Source: Acidobacterium sp. S8 (GTDB taxonomy: Bacteria; Acidobacteriota; Terriglobia; Terriglobales; Acidobacteriaceae). From it: 64,000 bases of DNA. The notes under the pieces are model-generated. The model saw only the letters and a program-made list of their open reading frames with translations, was not told where the DNA came from and searched no databases. Positions within the stretch are counted from its first letter, which is position 1; each line of letters starts with the position of its first letter. Below, one piece after another: positions 8,669-16,795 of this stretch. The DNA lies in the NCBI RefSeq assembly GCF_009765985.1, contig NZ_LMUM01000028.1, positions 1-64,000 on the forward strand, in the 5' to 3' direction. Both the position numbers and the translations under genes were made by a program.

Positions 8669-9286
8669 CTATGGCGTATTTGCTTGTTTTTCTGACTCAG
8701 CAACGAGCTTTCGAAATACATCCACGGCAGGGACGCCGGGAGATTCAAGCGCGTCTTTCGCGGAGTAGCGCCACACAGGCGGATAGTCGAGCGGATTCGA
8801 CGTCCTGTTGTGATTGGGATCGCCGCGATACACGACGAACATGTCCTCCGTGGAACCGACTTCCATCTGCGGACGTGGCCCGGAAGTCTGCGGCTGAGGA
8901 CCTCCAGCGTGACCTGCCGCATTGATTCCTGAATCGCTCGGCTGCATGATGACAGGCGGGGAATTGTTGATGGGCGTGCCGCCAATCGTTGGCTGTACTA
9001 GCTTGCCGTTTCCCTTCCGCACGGTGATGATGAGGTCGGCCATCGAAGCATCTGTTACCGGCGAGAGCCGTCCCCACTTTGCGATAGCGTTCTCTACATT
9101 TTCACGGGCGATGCGGTTGGCGTTTGGGTCTTCAACGTCGACTCCAGCTTCAGGATCGATAATGACCCACACTGTTCGCGCTTGAAGAACATCGATCGGC
9201 AGCAAGGTCTTTTTCTTGTCCTTGGCAGCCGCGGACATACACAGCAAAGACGCGATCGAAAATATGAGGACCCGGCGATAATGCAT
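8669..9286 (-). CDS. secreted protein of unknown function
   Basis: The 205-residue protein has a signal peptide (RRVLIFSIASLLCMSAAA). The mature domain holds TVWVIIDPEAG, an alternating helix NANRIARENVENAIAKWG and ADLIITVRKGNGK, then a Gly/Pro-rich linker and WRYSAKDALESPGVPAVDVFRKLV. The layout (short sheet, then VFRK helix) resembles periplasmic lipoprotein-like domains of Acidobacteria without a named function. It is convergent with the ADOP permease, stops touching. I cannot assign a role. Confidence 0.75.
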   Translation of the reverse strand: MHYRRVLIFSIASLLCMSAAAKDKKKTLLPIDVLQARTVWVIIDPEAGVDVEDPNANRIARENVENAIAKWGRLSPVTDASMADLIITVRKGNGKLVQPTIGGTPINNSPPVIMQPSDSGINAAGHAGGPQPQTSGPRPQMEVGSTEDMFVVYRGDPNHNRTSNPLDYPPVWRYSAKDALESPGVPAVDVFRKLVAESEKQANTP

Positions 9287-9358
9287 GACCGCCTCCCAGA
9301 CGCGAACCAGTCTAATCCCACAAACCGTGCGAAGCCAGATGGATCATCAAAAAGCGCA

Positions 9359-9385
9359 GGCCGAACCCGCATTGCGGATTCGGCC
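9359..9385 (-). terminator. rho-independent terminator of dps
   Basis: On the minus strand a hairpin with arms GGCCGAA and TTCGGCC (inner CCGC/GCGG) is followed within five bases by TTTTT. It lies just after the dps stop. Confidence 0.75.
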
Positions 9386-9407
9386 CCTTCTGTAAATGTG
9401 ATGGATT

Positions 9408-10013
9408 TTACTTCGCGAAGACAAGCGGCATTTCAACCAGGTGTTCGCTGACGAACCAAACCTGCATCTCGTTGGTGCGGACGACATCGCTGATCAACAG
9501 GTCGTTAGTGCCGTCATCGCCCAGGTCGCTGGCCTTCTTTGCCAGCTTACGAGCGTCTTCGAGAATGATGCGGTGCGCCTCGAGCAGGCGAGAGATGATG
9601 ACCGGCACCTCTTCGCGGCCTCTGGGAGGACGCTCGAGACGAGTCATTTCAGCAATGTCATGTGCCATGGCGATGCTCACGCCGCCGAGCATCTGAATAC
9701 GCTCAGCCAGGCCATCGACCAGTTCTACCTGCTGTTCGAAATGCTTATCGAAGAGCAAATGAAGTTGATAAAAAGTGGGCCCGCCAACATGCCAGTGCGA
9801 CTTTTTATAGAGATCGCGCAGGCTGGCCGTATCGGCTAGAAGAATATTGAGGCGGCCGGTAATTTCACGGCGCGAGTCCTCGCTGATGCCAATCGGCATA
9901 TCGGCGATGACTGTGCCGAATTTCTGGATTTCTTTGGCGGTCTGATGCCAATGTGGGGTGATGTGATCCGCTTTGTTGGTAGACGTGACCTCTTTCAGCG
10001 CGGTCTTGCTCAT
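9408..10013 (-). CDS. dps: Dps/ferritin-like DNA protection protein
   Basis: The 201-residue protein has the Dps ferroxidase signature KSHWHVGGPTFYQLHLLFDKH, with the downstream EQQVELVDGLAERI giving the Asp and Glu ligands across the dimer interface. Dps stores iron, consumes peroxide and coats DNA in stationary phase. The N-terminal extension of about 35 residues could contact DNA. Length is slightly above the usual 160-180. The start has a strong GGAGGA site eight bases upstream, and a good terminator follows. It is a single-gene unit. Confidence 0.92.
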   Translation of the reverse strand: MSKTALKEVTSTNKADHITPHWHQTAKEIQKFGTVIADMPIGISEDSRREITGRLNILLADTASLRDLYKKSHWHVGGPTFYQLHLLFDKHFEQQVELVDGLAERIQMLGGVSIAMAHDIAEMTRLERPPRGREEVPVIISRLLEAHRIILEDARKLAKKASDLGDDGTNDLLISDVVRTNEMQVWFVSEHLVEMPLVFAK

Positions 10014-10157
10014 ATTCCAGTCCTCCAGTTTCCTTAGTTTAGATGCGATTGGAACCCTGTGGAACCGGCGAATTGGGCAACGGCGGCTGATCGGGCGAAT
10101 TTTGCCAAAACTTCACAAACCCAAGCAAATGAGGTGAGCATATTGCAGAAGAAAAAA

Positions 10158-10239
10158 GCCGTCATTCTGAGCCGAAGGCGAAGAATCTCCAGCCATGTGA
10201 GCTTTAGATTCTTCCTCATTCGGTCGCCAGAATGACGGC
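10158..10239 (-). terminator. family-A repeat acting as terminator of the TolC-HlyD operon
   Basis: GCCGTCATTCTG (10158-10169) pairs with CAGAATGACGGC (10228-10239), and AAGAATCT (10181-10188) with AGATTCTT (10206-10213), giving a long two-part hairpin. On the minus strand it is followed by TTTTTTC. The left half is a copy of the dispersed repeat with core CATTCTGAGC-n-GCGAAGAATCTCC seen at 23881, 54737 and 54874. Confidence 0.7.
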
Positions 10240-10256
10240 GGTTTAGAGCTATAAAT

Positions 10257-11492
10257 TTACTTTACTTTCACCTTCGGCTCGACCGACATACCTGGCCGCA
10301 GGAGGTGATCCGAATTCTCGTTGCGGTCCGTCAGGTCGATGCGCACCGGAATGCGCTGAACCACCTTGACGTAATTTCCAGTGGCGTTTTCCGGCGGGAA
10401 AAGGCTCAAAACCGAGCCGGTTGCGCCGCCGATCTGGGTGATTTTGCCGTCATATTTGCGACCGCCGTAGGCGTCTACGCTGATGGTGACATGCTGACCC
10501 TGCCGCATGTGTTCAAGCTGCGTTTCCTTGAAGTTGGCGGTGATCCAGATGTCGTCCAGCGAAACCAGCGTCGCCATATTCTGCCCTACGCTGACGTTCT
10601 GGCCTACTTCCACGCTCTTCTTGGTCACAATGCCCGCTGTCGGAGCGACAATCTGGGTGTAGCTAAGGTTCAGCTTGGCCTGGGCCAGCGCAGCCTTGGA
10701 CTGCTCGACCATAGCGGCAGCCTGATCCGCCTTGGCTTTCTGGATGGCTACCTGCTGCGGCCCGGTTTCGGCGTTCTTATAGGACGCCTGCGCCGAGGCT
10801 ACTTTGTCTTTGGCAACGCGAACAGCTGAATTTGCTGCTTCAAGTTGAGCCTTGGACTGCTCCAACGCGGCCTTATCACCGTCCGCAGAGGCTACGGCTG
10901 CATCGAACTGCTGCTTCGAGATAACATCTTTCTCGACCAGCGGCTTATAGCGCTGCAGATCCAGCTGTGCCTTGGTGTTGTTGGCTTCCGCCTGTTGCAC
11001 AGCGGCCTGCGCGGCCTGCAACTGATGTTCAGACTGAACAACCTGCGATGAAGCGCTGGAAACATCGGCGCCTGCGGAGGTCAAAGTGCTGCCGGTATTG
11101 ATATGCGTGACCGGAACAGTCACCTTCGCAGCCTCATAGCTGGCTTCGGCGCTCTCAAGATTGGCTTCGTCCTGCTGCACGGCGGTCTGGAAATCGCTGG
11201 GATCAAGCTCAGCAATGACAGTGCCTGCATCGACGTATTGGTTCTCATCGACATTGACCTTGAGAATGTGCCCGGCCACGCGCGCGCTTATCTGGATCAG
11301 GTGTCCATTGACCTGCGCGTCGTCCGTGTCCTCGTAATAGGTGGAGTGCCACCACCAGAGAAGGCCCACAACTACCAGGATAGCAACGACGCCGATGATG
11401 ATGAACCGGCGACGCGGTTTCTGCGCGACCTCATCGTTCGGCTGGTCTATGCGATTTTTTTCTGTGGTCTGTTCTGCAGTCTGCTCGGCCAC
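10257..11492 (-). CDS. HlyD/EmrA-family membrane fusion protein
   Basis: The 411-residue periplasmic adaptor of a tripartite efflux pump has one N-terminal membrane helix (FIIIGVVAILVVVGLLWWW), a biotinyl-lipoyl half motif (DTDDAQVNGHLIQISARVAG), a long Ala/Gln-rich coiled coil (about residues 95-270) and a beta-barrel segment (AGIVTKKSVEVGQNVSVGQ). I set the start at GTG 11492, which has GGAGGA seven bases upstream. That ribosome site lies inside the end of the tolC-like gene, one base from its stop, so translation is coupled. An EmrB-type permease would be expected next, but the operon ends here at a strong terminator. Confidence 0.9.
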   Translation of the reverse strand: MAEQTAEQTTEKNRIDQPNDEVAQKPRRRFIIIGVVAILVVVGLLWWWHSTYYEDTDDAQVNGHLIQISARVAGHILKVNVDENQYVDAGTVIAELDPSDFQTAVQQDEANLESAEASYEAAKVTVPVTHINTGSTLTSAGADVSSASSQVVQSEHQLQAAQAAVQQAEANNTKAQLDLQRYKPLVEKDVISKQQFDAAVASADGDKAALEQSKAQLEAANSAVRVAKDKVASAQASYKNAETGPQQVAIQKAKADQAAAMVEQSKAALAQAKLNLSYTQIVAPTAGIVTKKSVEVGQNVSVGQNMATLVSLDDIWITANFKETQLEHMRQGQHVTISVDAYGGRKYDGKITQIGGATGSVLSLFPPENATGNYVKVVQRIPVRIDLTDRNENSDHLLRPGMSVEPKVKVK

Positions 11493-11493
11493 T

Positions 11494-12948
11494 TTACTTT
11501 CCTCCAACGTAACTCTTGTAGTTCTTTTCAGCCACACCCAGTGCGCGCGCCAGCGAGAGCTTGGCAATATTGTGCGCATACAGGCTGTCAACATACTGAT
11601 CATTTGCCTGCGCGACGGATTGCTGCGCCTGCGATACGGCGAGATTATCCGAGACTCCGGCGGCGTAGCGCTGCTGCGCTTCGCTCAGGGCTTCCGTCGC
11701 CAGCTCCACGTTGCTGCGAGATACTTCCACTTGTTTTTCCGCAGCCCGAATGTCGAGGATGCTGTCGCGCACATCGGCGCTGATCTGCCCGTGAATATCG
11801 CTGAACTGCGCTCGTTTGGTTTCAAGCTGGGCCTGCGCCTGTCGGGCATCGCCGCGCAGCTTTCCTTCTTCGAGCACCGGAATATCGATCGAGCCGGTGG
11901 CGTCGCCGGTTCCGTGGGAATTGCCAAAGTTGACGCCGATATCGCCGTAATCACCGGTGAAGCTGATTGTCGGATAGCGCTCGGCGGTTGCCGCTGAGCG
12001 AGCCAGCTGCGCAGATTTCAGCTGCTCTTCCATTGCCTTCAGATCGCTGCGGCTTGCAAGCGCCTGTTGGACCGCTGTATCAGGATCGACATTGTCCAGC
12101 GCGGCGTATGGCGCCTGGTCGGTAAGGCTGTACTTCTGTTCGAGCGGCAGGCCGATCGCGCGCGCGAGGGCGATCTTGTCTTTTTCGTAAGTATTCTGCG
12201 CGTTGATGAGCGTCTGCTGCTGCGTCTGGTAATCGACACGGGCGCGCAGCTCATCGAGCAGCGGAGCGGTACCTGCCTGATGGTTCTGTACAGCCTGATC
12301 CAGCGAAACCTTCGAGGTATCAACCTGCGCCTGGGCGCTGTCAATGCGGGACTTATCCGCAACCACCAGCAGGTAAGCGTTGCCGACCGTGAGAACCACC
12401 ATGTCGCGAGCGTCATCGACAGAGAGCTTTGAGCTCTGGAAATTGTGCTTCGAGGCCAGGTAATTCCGCAGAGACGCGACATTGATCAGCGACCAGCTCA
12501 GCGAGGCACGAAGATCCGTGTATCCGAAGGGTCCGATAATCGTCGGAAAGCCGGGGATACGCAGGCCTTCTGCCGCTAGATTGACCTGTTGGACGGATTC
12601 TTTGAGTGAGGCGCTTACGGTCGGCAGGAGGGCCTGCAACTCTCCGAGTCGCGAGCCATTGGCCGCCAAAGTATTCTGGTTGCTGAGGATATAACCGAGA
12701 TTGTATTTCAGCCCGCGCTGGATCGCGTCATCGAGGGAGAGCGGAAGCACGCCATCCACTGGCTTGTCCTCTGCCACGCTTCCCTGGTACCCGCTCCCGC
12801 CCTGCTGTGGGGTAGGAATCTGGTACGGGCTGGGAATAGACGAGGTGCCGCTGCTCTGGGCGGGCATCTGTGCCACAAGCGTTGATGCGGAGAGAAGCAC
12901 AAAGCCACTGGCGAACAGCCACCGCCATTCGTTTCTGGTTACACGCAC
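11494..12948 (-). CDS. TolC-family outer membrane efflux protein
   Basis: The roughly 484-residue protein has a signal peptide (LFASGFVLLSASTLVAQ) and two repeats of the TolC/OEP fold, with long coiled coils such as DKSRIDSAQAQVDTSKVSLDQ and AQQRYAAGVSDNLAVSQAQQ. It forms the outer-membrane exit duct for the adaptor encoded next. GTG 12948 is preferred because AAGGTG lies about eight bases upstream; TTG 12954 is possible. It is the first gene of the two-gene operon, and its last codons contain the ribosome site of the adaptor. Confidence 0.9.
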   Translation of the reverse strand: MRVTRNEWRWLFASGFVLLSASTLVAQMPAQSSGTSSIPSPYQIPTPQQGGSGYQGSVAEDKPVDGVLPLSLDDAIQRGLKYNLGYILSNQNTLAANGSRLGELQALLPTVSASLKESVQQVNLAAEGLRIPGFPTIIGPFGYTDLRASLSWSLINVASLRNYLASKHNFQSSKLSVDDARDMVVLTVGNAYLLVVADKSRIDSAQAQVDTSKVSLDQAVQNHQAGTAPLLDELRARVDYQTQQQTLINAQNTYEKDKIALARAIGLPLEQKYSLTDQAPYAALDNVDPDTAVQQALASRSDLKAMEEQLKSAQLARSAATAERYPTISFTGDYGDIGVNFGNSHGTGDATGSIDIPVLEEGKLRGDARQAQAQLETKRAQFSDIHGQISADVRDSILDIRAAEKQVEVSRSNVELATEALSEAQQRYAAGVSDNLAVSQAQQSVAQANDQYVDSLYAHNIAKLSLARALGVAEKNYKSYVGGK

Positions 12949-13131
12949 GTACAAATCACCTTAGAAGATGTTTCTGGGATAAATACTTCACTTTAGGTTA
13001 CGGAATTTGGATGCCGTAAAGGACGTAAAAAGTTCAGAAAATAGCAGGAAATCAGTATCTTGCGCTCTGGATGAGCTAATTTTACATCCGAATTGACATC
13101 TCAAGCCGCCGGGAAGGCCCGGCGACCAGAG

Positions 13132-13707
13132 TTAAACGGCAGGAACGGCGGTTCCGGAGTGAACCAGTGAGGTAGCAAGCGAGCAGAGCGCCTGGCGGAA
13201 GGCCTCGCTGACCTTTTCGGCTGTCCATCCAGCGGCATTTTCTCCTCCACCGGCTCGCAGAACCTCGGCGGCAAGAGCATTGTTCTGTTTGAGCAAGGCA
13301 CGCTCCACGAAGATGACGCGCTGCGAGGCCGGCAAGTGCTCCAGCCAGTCGCGGAGCTGGCCGCGGCCCCCACCCTCAAGAAGCTGGCTGAGTTGTGCGG
13401 GCGAAACGCCGGAAGCCGACAGATCGTCGTCGTCGATGCAGAGAGGATTGCCAGTGATGCTGGCCGCGACCGCAAAAGAGCCAGGATCACGTACGCTCAG
13501 CGTACGAACCGCGGCTTCGACGAGCTGGTTTTGCAGCACAAGCTGAGCCTGAGTGCCGTCGGCGCAGGGATCGACCTCGGCGGCAGACATGGTTTCTTCG
13601 ACTAACTGAACCGCTTCCGACTCATCACCCAGCAAAAGCGCCGCGGTTTGAAAGAGTTTTGTCGCCGTATCCTGTATCAACGGTTCGCTACAACCCTGAT
13701 TCCCCAT
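13132..13707 (-). CDS. degenerate ECF-sigma-like protein (function unknown)
   Basis: The 191-residue protein starts at ATG 13707 with GGAGG eight bases upstream; an in-frame GTG sits inside that site at 13722. Residues 15-45 (LFQTAALLLGDESEAVQLVEE) resemble helix 2 of ECF sigma region 2. The block WLEHLPASQRVIFVERALLKQNNALAAEVL looks like a worn region 4. Neither the -10-binding aromatic cluster nor a clear HTH recognition helix is kept. It diverges from ppk1 with about 150 bp between the starts. I infer a sigma-derived regulator or relic; the evidence is weak beyond the pattern. Confidence 0.55.
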   Translation of the reverse strand: MGNQGCSEPLIQDTATKLFQTAALLLGDESEAVQLVEETMSAAEVDPCADGTQAQLVLQNQLVEAAVRTLSVRDPGSFAVAASITGNPLCIDDDDLSASGVSPAQLSQLLEGGGRGQLRDWLEHLPASQRVIFVERALLKQNNALAAEVLRAGGGENAAGWTAEKVSEAFRQALCSLATSLVHSGTAVPAV

Positions 13708-13858
13708 TGTATTTACCTCCACGGTTACTTTTATCCTCGTTGAGCGGCATTGCTGCCGTCAAATCCGGCTTTTTGCAGCTTGTTCACACGTTTACCCCGT
13801 GCGCCGGCGTATAGCAGATTGTGTACACTTTCCCTCTGAGCCACGGTAAGCAGACCTT

Positions 13859-16051
13859 ATGAGCGCAAGAGCAGCGACGCGACAGCAGAATCTTTTGATT
13901 GGCCGGGATGAGTCCTGGATGCAATTTAACCGGCGTGTTCTGGAAGAAGCGCAGGATACTGCGAATCCGCTGCTTGAGCGGGTGAAGTTTCTGGCTATCA
14001 CGGCGAGCAATCTCGACGAGTTTGTAGAAATCCGCGTGGCCGGCCTTTTGCAGCGCATTGAAGACGGTTATACCGATCTCGGTCCGGAAGGCATAACGCC
14101 ACAACAGACCCTCGACACGCTTACAGCGGACATGCACTCGTTTATGAATGAGCAGTATGGCTGCTGGAACGATCAGCTGCTGCCCGCCCTCTGCGACACC
14201 GGGGTACGAGTGCTGAGTTGGGACGAGATGGATGAGAACGCACGCCAGGCGGCAACAACTTTCTATCAGAAGGAAGTAGATCCGCTGCTCACGCCGATTA
14301 CGATTGACCCGGCTCATCCGTTTCCGCGTGTGCTGAATAAAGCCCTCTGCATCGCCCTATTGTTGCGCCGCAAGCGCAAGAGCACGGCGGGGCCGGTGCT
14401 GGGTGTGGTCACGGTCCCTCGCGCGTTACCGCGCCTGGTGCATCTGCCTTCCTCCACAAACGATACGCATGATTTCATCTTCCTGCATGATCTCATCGAG
14501 AAGCACGCAGCCGGTATGTATCGCGGCTACGAAATTCTTTCCAAGGCGGCGTTTCGGGTTACCCGCAACAGCAATCTCTACTTCCAGGAAGAAGAAGCGC
14601 GCTCGATGCTTGAATCCGTGCGCTCAGAACTCCACAACCGGCGCAAGGGCGATGCTGTGCGGCTCGAAATCGAAGAAGGAGCCGACCCGGAAATCATTGA
14701 CCGCCTGCGGGTAAATTTCGAGCTGGACGATACCCAGATTTATCGTACCGATGGCCCGGTAAATTTGTCGCGCCTGATGAATCTCTACAGCGACACGCCG
14801 CGGCCCGATCTGAAATATCCACCTTTCGTCCCGCACGAGCTGCGCCTGAATCGCAAGTCAGCCGATCTCTTCGATGAGCTGCGGCACCGCGATATTCTGT
14901 TGCACCATCCATTCGATTCATATGACGCGGTCGTTGGCTTTATTGAAGCCGCGGCGGCGGACCCGAATGTCATCTCGATCAAGCAGACGCTCTACCGCAC
15001 CAGTTCCGACTCGCCCATGTTCCGCGCACTGGTCGATGCCGCGCAGAGTAAAGAGGTGACAGTTGTCGTCGAGCTGATGGCCCGCTTCGACGAGGCCTCG
15101 AACATTCGCTGGGCGCGCGACCTCGAAGATGCCGGTGTGCAGGTATTTCACGGTATCGTGGGGCTGAAGACACACTGCAAGCTGGCGCTGCTCGTACGGC
15201 GCGATCCCGATGGAGGCATTCGCCGCTATGCCCATCTCGGCACCGGAAACTACAACCCCGTGACGGCACGCTTCTATACCGATATCAGCCTGCTTACTTC
15301 CGATCCCGCGATCACCGCCGCCGTGCACAGCGTCTTCAACTATCTGACGGCGCATTCGGAATCCGATGATTACGCGCCTCTGCTGGTAGCTCCCCTGACG
15401 CTGGCCGAGAGCTTTATCCGGCTGATCGCGCGGGAAACAGAGCACGCGAAGGCCGGGCGCAAGGCACACCTCATTGCCAAGATGAATTCGCTGCTGGAAC
15501 AAAGCGTCATCGAGGCGCTATACGCCGCTTCGCAGGCAGGCGTAAAGGTCGACTTAATTGTGCGCGGTATCTGCGCGCTGCGCCCGGGACTCAAGGGCGT
15601 CAGCGAAAACATTCAAGTCCGCTCATTGGTAGGACGTTTCCTCGAACATAGCCGCATCTTTTATTTCGCCAATGGCGGGAACGAAGAATTCTACTGCGGC
15701 AGCGCGGACTGGATGCCGCGCAACCTCTTCGAGCGGTGCGAAGTGGTGTTTCCAGTGAAGGACGCGCAGCTTTGTGCGCGTCTGCGCAATGAGATTCTGG
15801 CTGCCTATCTTGTAGATACGGTGAAGACGCGCCTGCTACGCGGAGATGGTGGCTATGTACGAGCAAGTGGAACGCCGGTCGGCAAATCCCTGCCTGCTTT
15901 CAGCGCGCAGGATTTCTTCATGCAGATAGCCGAGGGCAAAGCTAGTGCAGATGACATTCCGAAGATGCCGGAAGTAGAGAAGAGAGAGCCGAAAGCTGCA
16001 GCGAAGAAGACCGCTCCACGGAAGAAGCCTATGACTGCCCAGTTAGTTTAG
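13859..16051 (+). CDS. ppk1: polyphosphate kinase 1
   Basis: The 730-residue enzyme makes polyphosphate reversibly from ATP. All four PPK1 domains are present: N-terminal helices (SWMQFNRRVLEEA), a head domain, and two PLD-like C-terminal domains. The autophosphorylated histidine is His439 in KTHCK, matching E. coli His435. RRYAHLGTGNYNP and the second-domain ADWMPRNLFERCE are intact. The C-tail is Lys/Ala/Pro-rich. No clear ribosome site precedes ATG 13859. The ppx, sixA and CHAD genes lie 3-8 kb downstream, indicating a polyphosphate region. Confidence 0.97.
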   Translation: MSARAATRQQNLLIGRDESWMQFNRRVLEEAQDTANPLLERVKFLAITASNLDEFVEIRVAGLLQRIEDGYTDLGPEGITPQQTLDTLTADMHSFMNEQYGCWNDQLLPALCDTGVRVLSWDEMDENARQAATTFYQKEVDPLLTPITIDPAHPFPRVLNKALCIALLLRRKRKSTAGPVLGVVTVPRALPRLVHLPSSTNDTHDFIFLHDLIEKHAAGMYRGYEILSKAAFRVTRNSNLYFQEEEARSMLESVRSELHNRRKGDAVRLEIEEGADPEIIDRLRVNFELDDTQIYRTDGPVNLSRLMNLYSDTPRPDLKYPPFVPHELRLNRKSADLFDELRHRDILLHHPFDSYDAVVGFIEAAAADPNVISIKQTLYRTSSDSPMFRALVDAAQSKEVTVVVELMARFDEASNIRWARDLEDAGVQVFHGIVGLKTHCKLALLVRRDPDGGIRRYAHLGTGNYNPVTARFYTDISLLTSDPAITAAVHSVFNYLTAHSESDDYAPLLVAPLTLAESFIRLIARETEHAKAGRKAHLIAKMNSLLEQSVIEALYAASQAGVKVDLIVRGICALRPGLKGVSENIQVRSLVGRFLEHSRIFYFANGGNEEFYCGSADWMPRNLFERCEVVFPVKDAQLCARLRNEILAAYLVDTVKTRLLRGDGGYVRASGTPVGKSLPAFSAQDFFMQIAEGKASADDIPKMPEVEKREPKAAAKKTAPRKKPMTAQLV

Positions 16052-16458
16052 GGCTTGTAGTGAAACGGGTTATAGGTCTCCACAGGAAAGTACCGGAAGT
16101 CCTTCGTATTGCGGGTGACCACCGTCATCCGGTGAACCCGGGCCGTGGCTGCGATCATGGCGTCTTCTATCAAGTCGTGGCTTCGACCATTCATGAGCCG
16201 GGCGTATTCGCGAAAGCACTCCATATCCATTGGAAGCACCTGAAAGGAAGCCGGAAGACTTCCGAGCCAGGTTTCGATCTCCAGAGCCTTGATAGAATCC
16301 TGCTTCTTGGTCATTTCGATTCCGGCCTGCAATTCGCCAATAGTCACGGCTGAGAGGAAAATCTGCGGCGTCGACACAGTTTGAAACCATGACAGCACGG
16401 CGCCGTGCGGTTTCAACTTCCTGAGTTCGGAAATGATATTGGTATCGAGCAGGTACAT
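16048..16458 (-). CDS. vapC: PIN-domain toxin (VapC type)
   Basis: The 136-residue PIN ribonuclease carries the expected acidic residues: D5 in YLLDTNIISE, a Glu in TIGELQAGIE, and Asp in HDLIEDAMIAATA, with TRNTKDF near the end. Toxins of this kind cut tRNA or rRNA and are neutralised by the antitoxin encoded just upstream. The start overlaps the antitoxin stop in a TAATG junction. The last bases overlap the convergent ppk1 stop by four bases. It is similar in sequence and layout to the pair at 42308-42984. Confidence 0.9.
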   Translation of the reverse strand: MYLLDTNIISELRKLKPHGAVLSWFQTVSTPQIFLSAVTIGELQAGIEMTKKQDSIKALEIETWLGSLPASFQVLPMDMECFREYARLMNGRSHDLIEDAMIAATARVHRMTVVTRNTKDFRYFPVETYNPFHYKP

Positions 16459-16712
16459 TATTCAAACTCAACGGTCGGACGCCGACGGGATTTTCCTCGT
16501 TCCGGCACTTCGACTTCGAATGGCGGTTTTGGCGCAAGAAGCCAGTCTTTCAGCGTAGTGGGAGCGCCGCTCTGAACTCGCTTCCACTCTTCAATCGGCA
16601 CCAGCACAGCAGTTTCCACACCGCGCCGGGTGACGATCTGCGGGCCTTTCTTCAACGTTGCATCCAGAAATTCGCTGAACCTCGCCTTTGCTTCCTGTAC
16701 CTGCCATTTCAT
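16458..16712 (-). CDS. Phd/YefM-type antitoxin
   Basis: The 84-residue protein opens with MKWQVQEAKARFSEFLDATL, the Phd/YefM N-terminal DNA-binding fold, followed by TRRGVETAVLVPIEEW. Its basic, disordered C-tail would wrap the PIN toxin. It is first in a two-gene operon and probably represses it by binding the paired palindromes 13-34 bases upstream of its start. Confidence 0.88.
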   Translation of the reverse strand: MKWQVQEAKARFSEFLDATLKKGPQIVTRRGVETAVLVPIEEWKRVQSGAPTTLKDWLLAPKPPFEVEVPERGKSRRRPTVEFE

Positions 16713-16724
16713 GGCTTGCCTCGC

Positions 16725-16746
16725 TGACTAGTCAGATGACTAGTCA
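16725..16746. promoter_or_regulatory. double palindromic operator of the toxin-antitoxin operon
   Basis: TGACTAGTCA occurs twice, at 16725-16734 and 16737-16746, two bases apart. Each is a perfect 10-bp palindrome, and centres are 12 bp apart, close to one helical turn. They lie between the -10 box (TATACT on the minus strand, 16751-16756) and the antitoxin start, as expected for autorepression. Confidence 0.8.
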
Positions 16747-16795
16747 TTTCAGTATAGGACAAGAACGTCTGGCTGCCGCCTTCTACAATAAAAAT

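Noticed and set aside
10034-10219. Minus-strand peptide containing EILRLRLRMT
   Set aside because: The same peptide appears at 54467-54805 and 54771-54959. It is only the translation of family-A repeat DNA.
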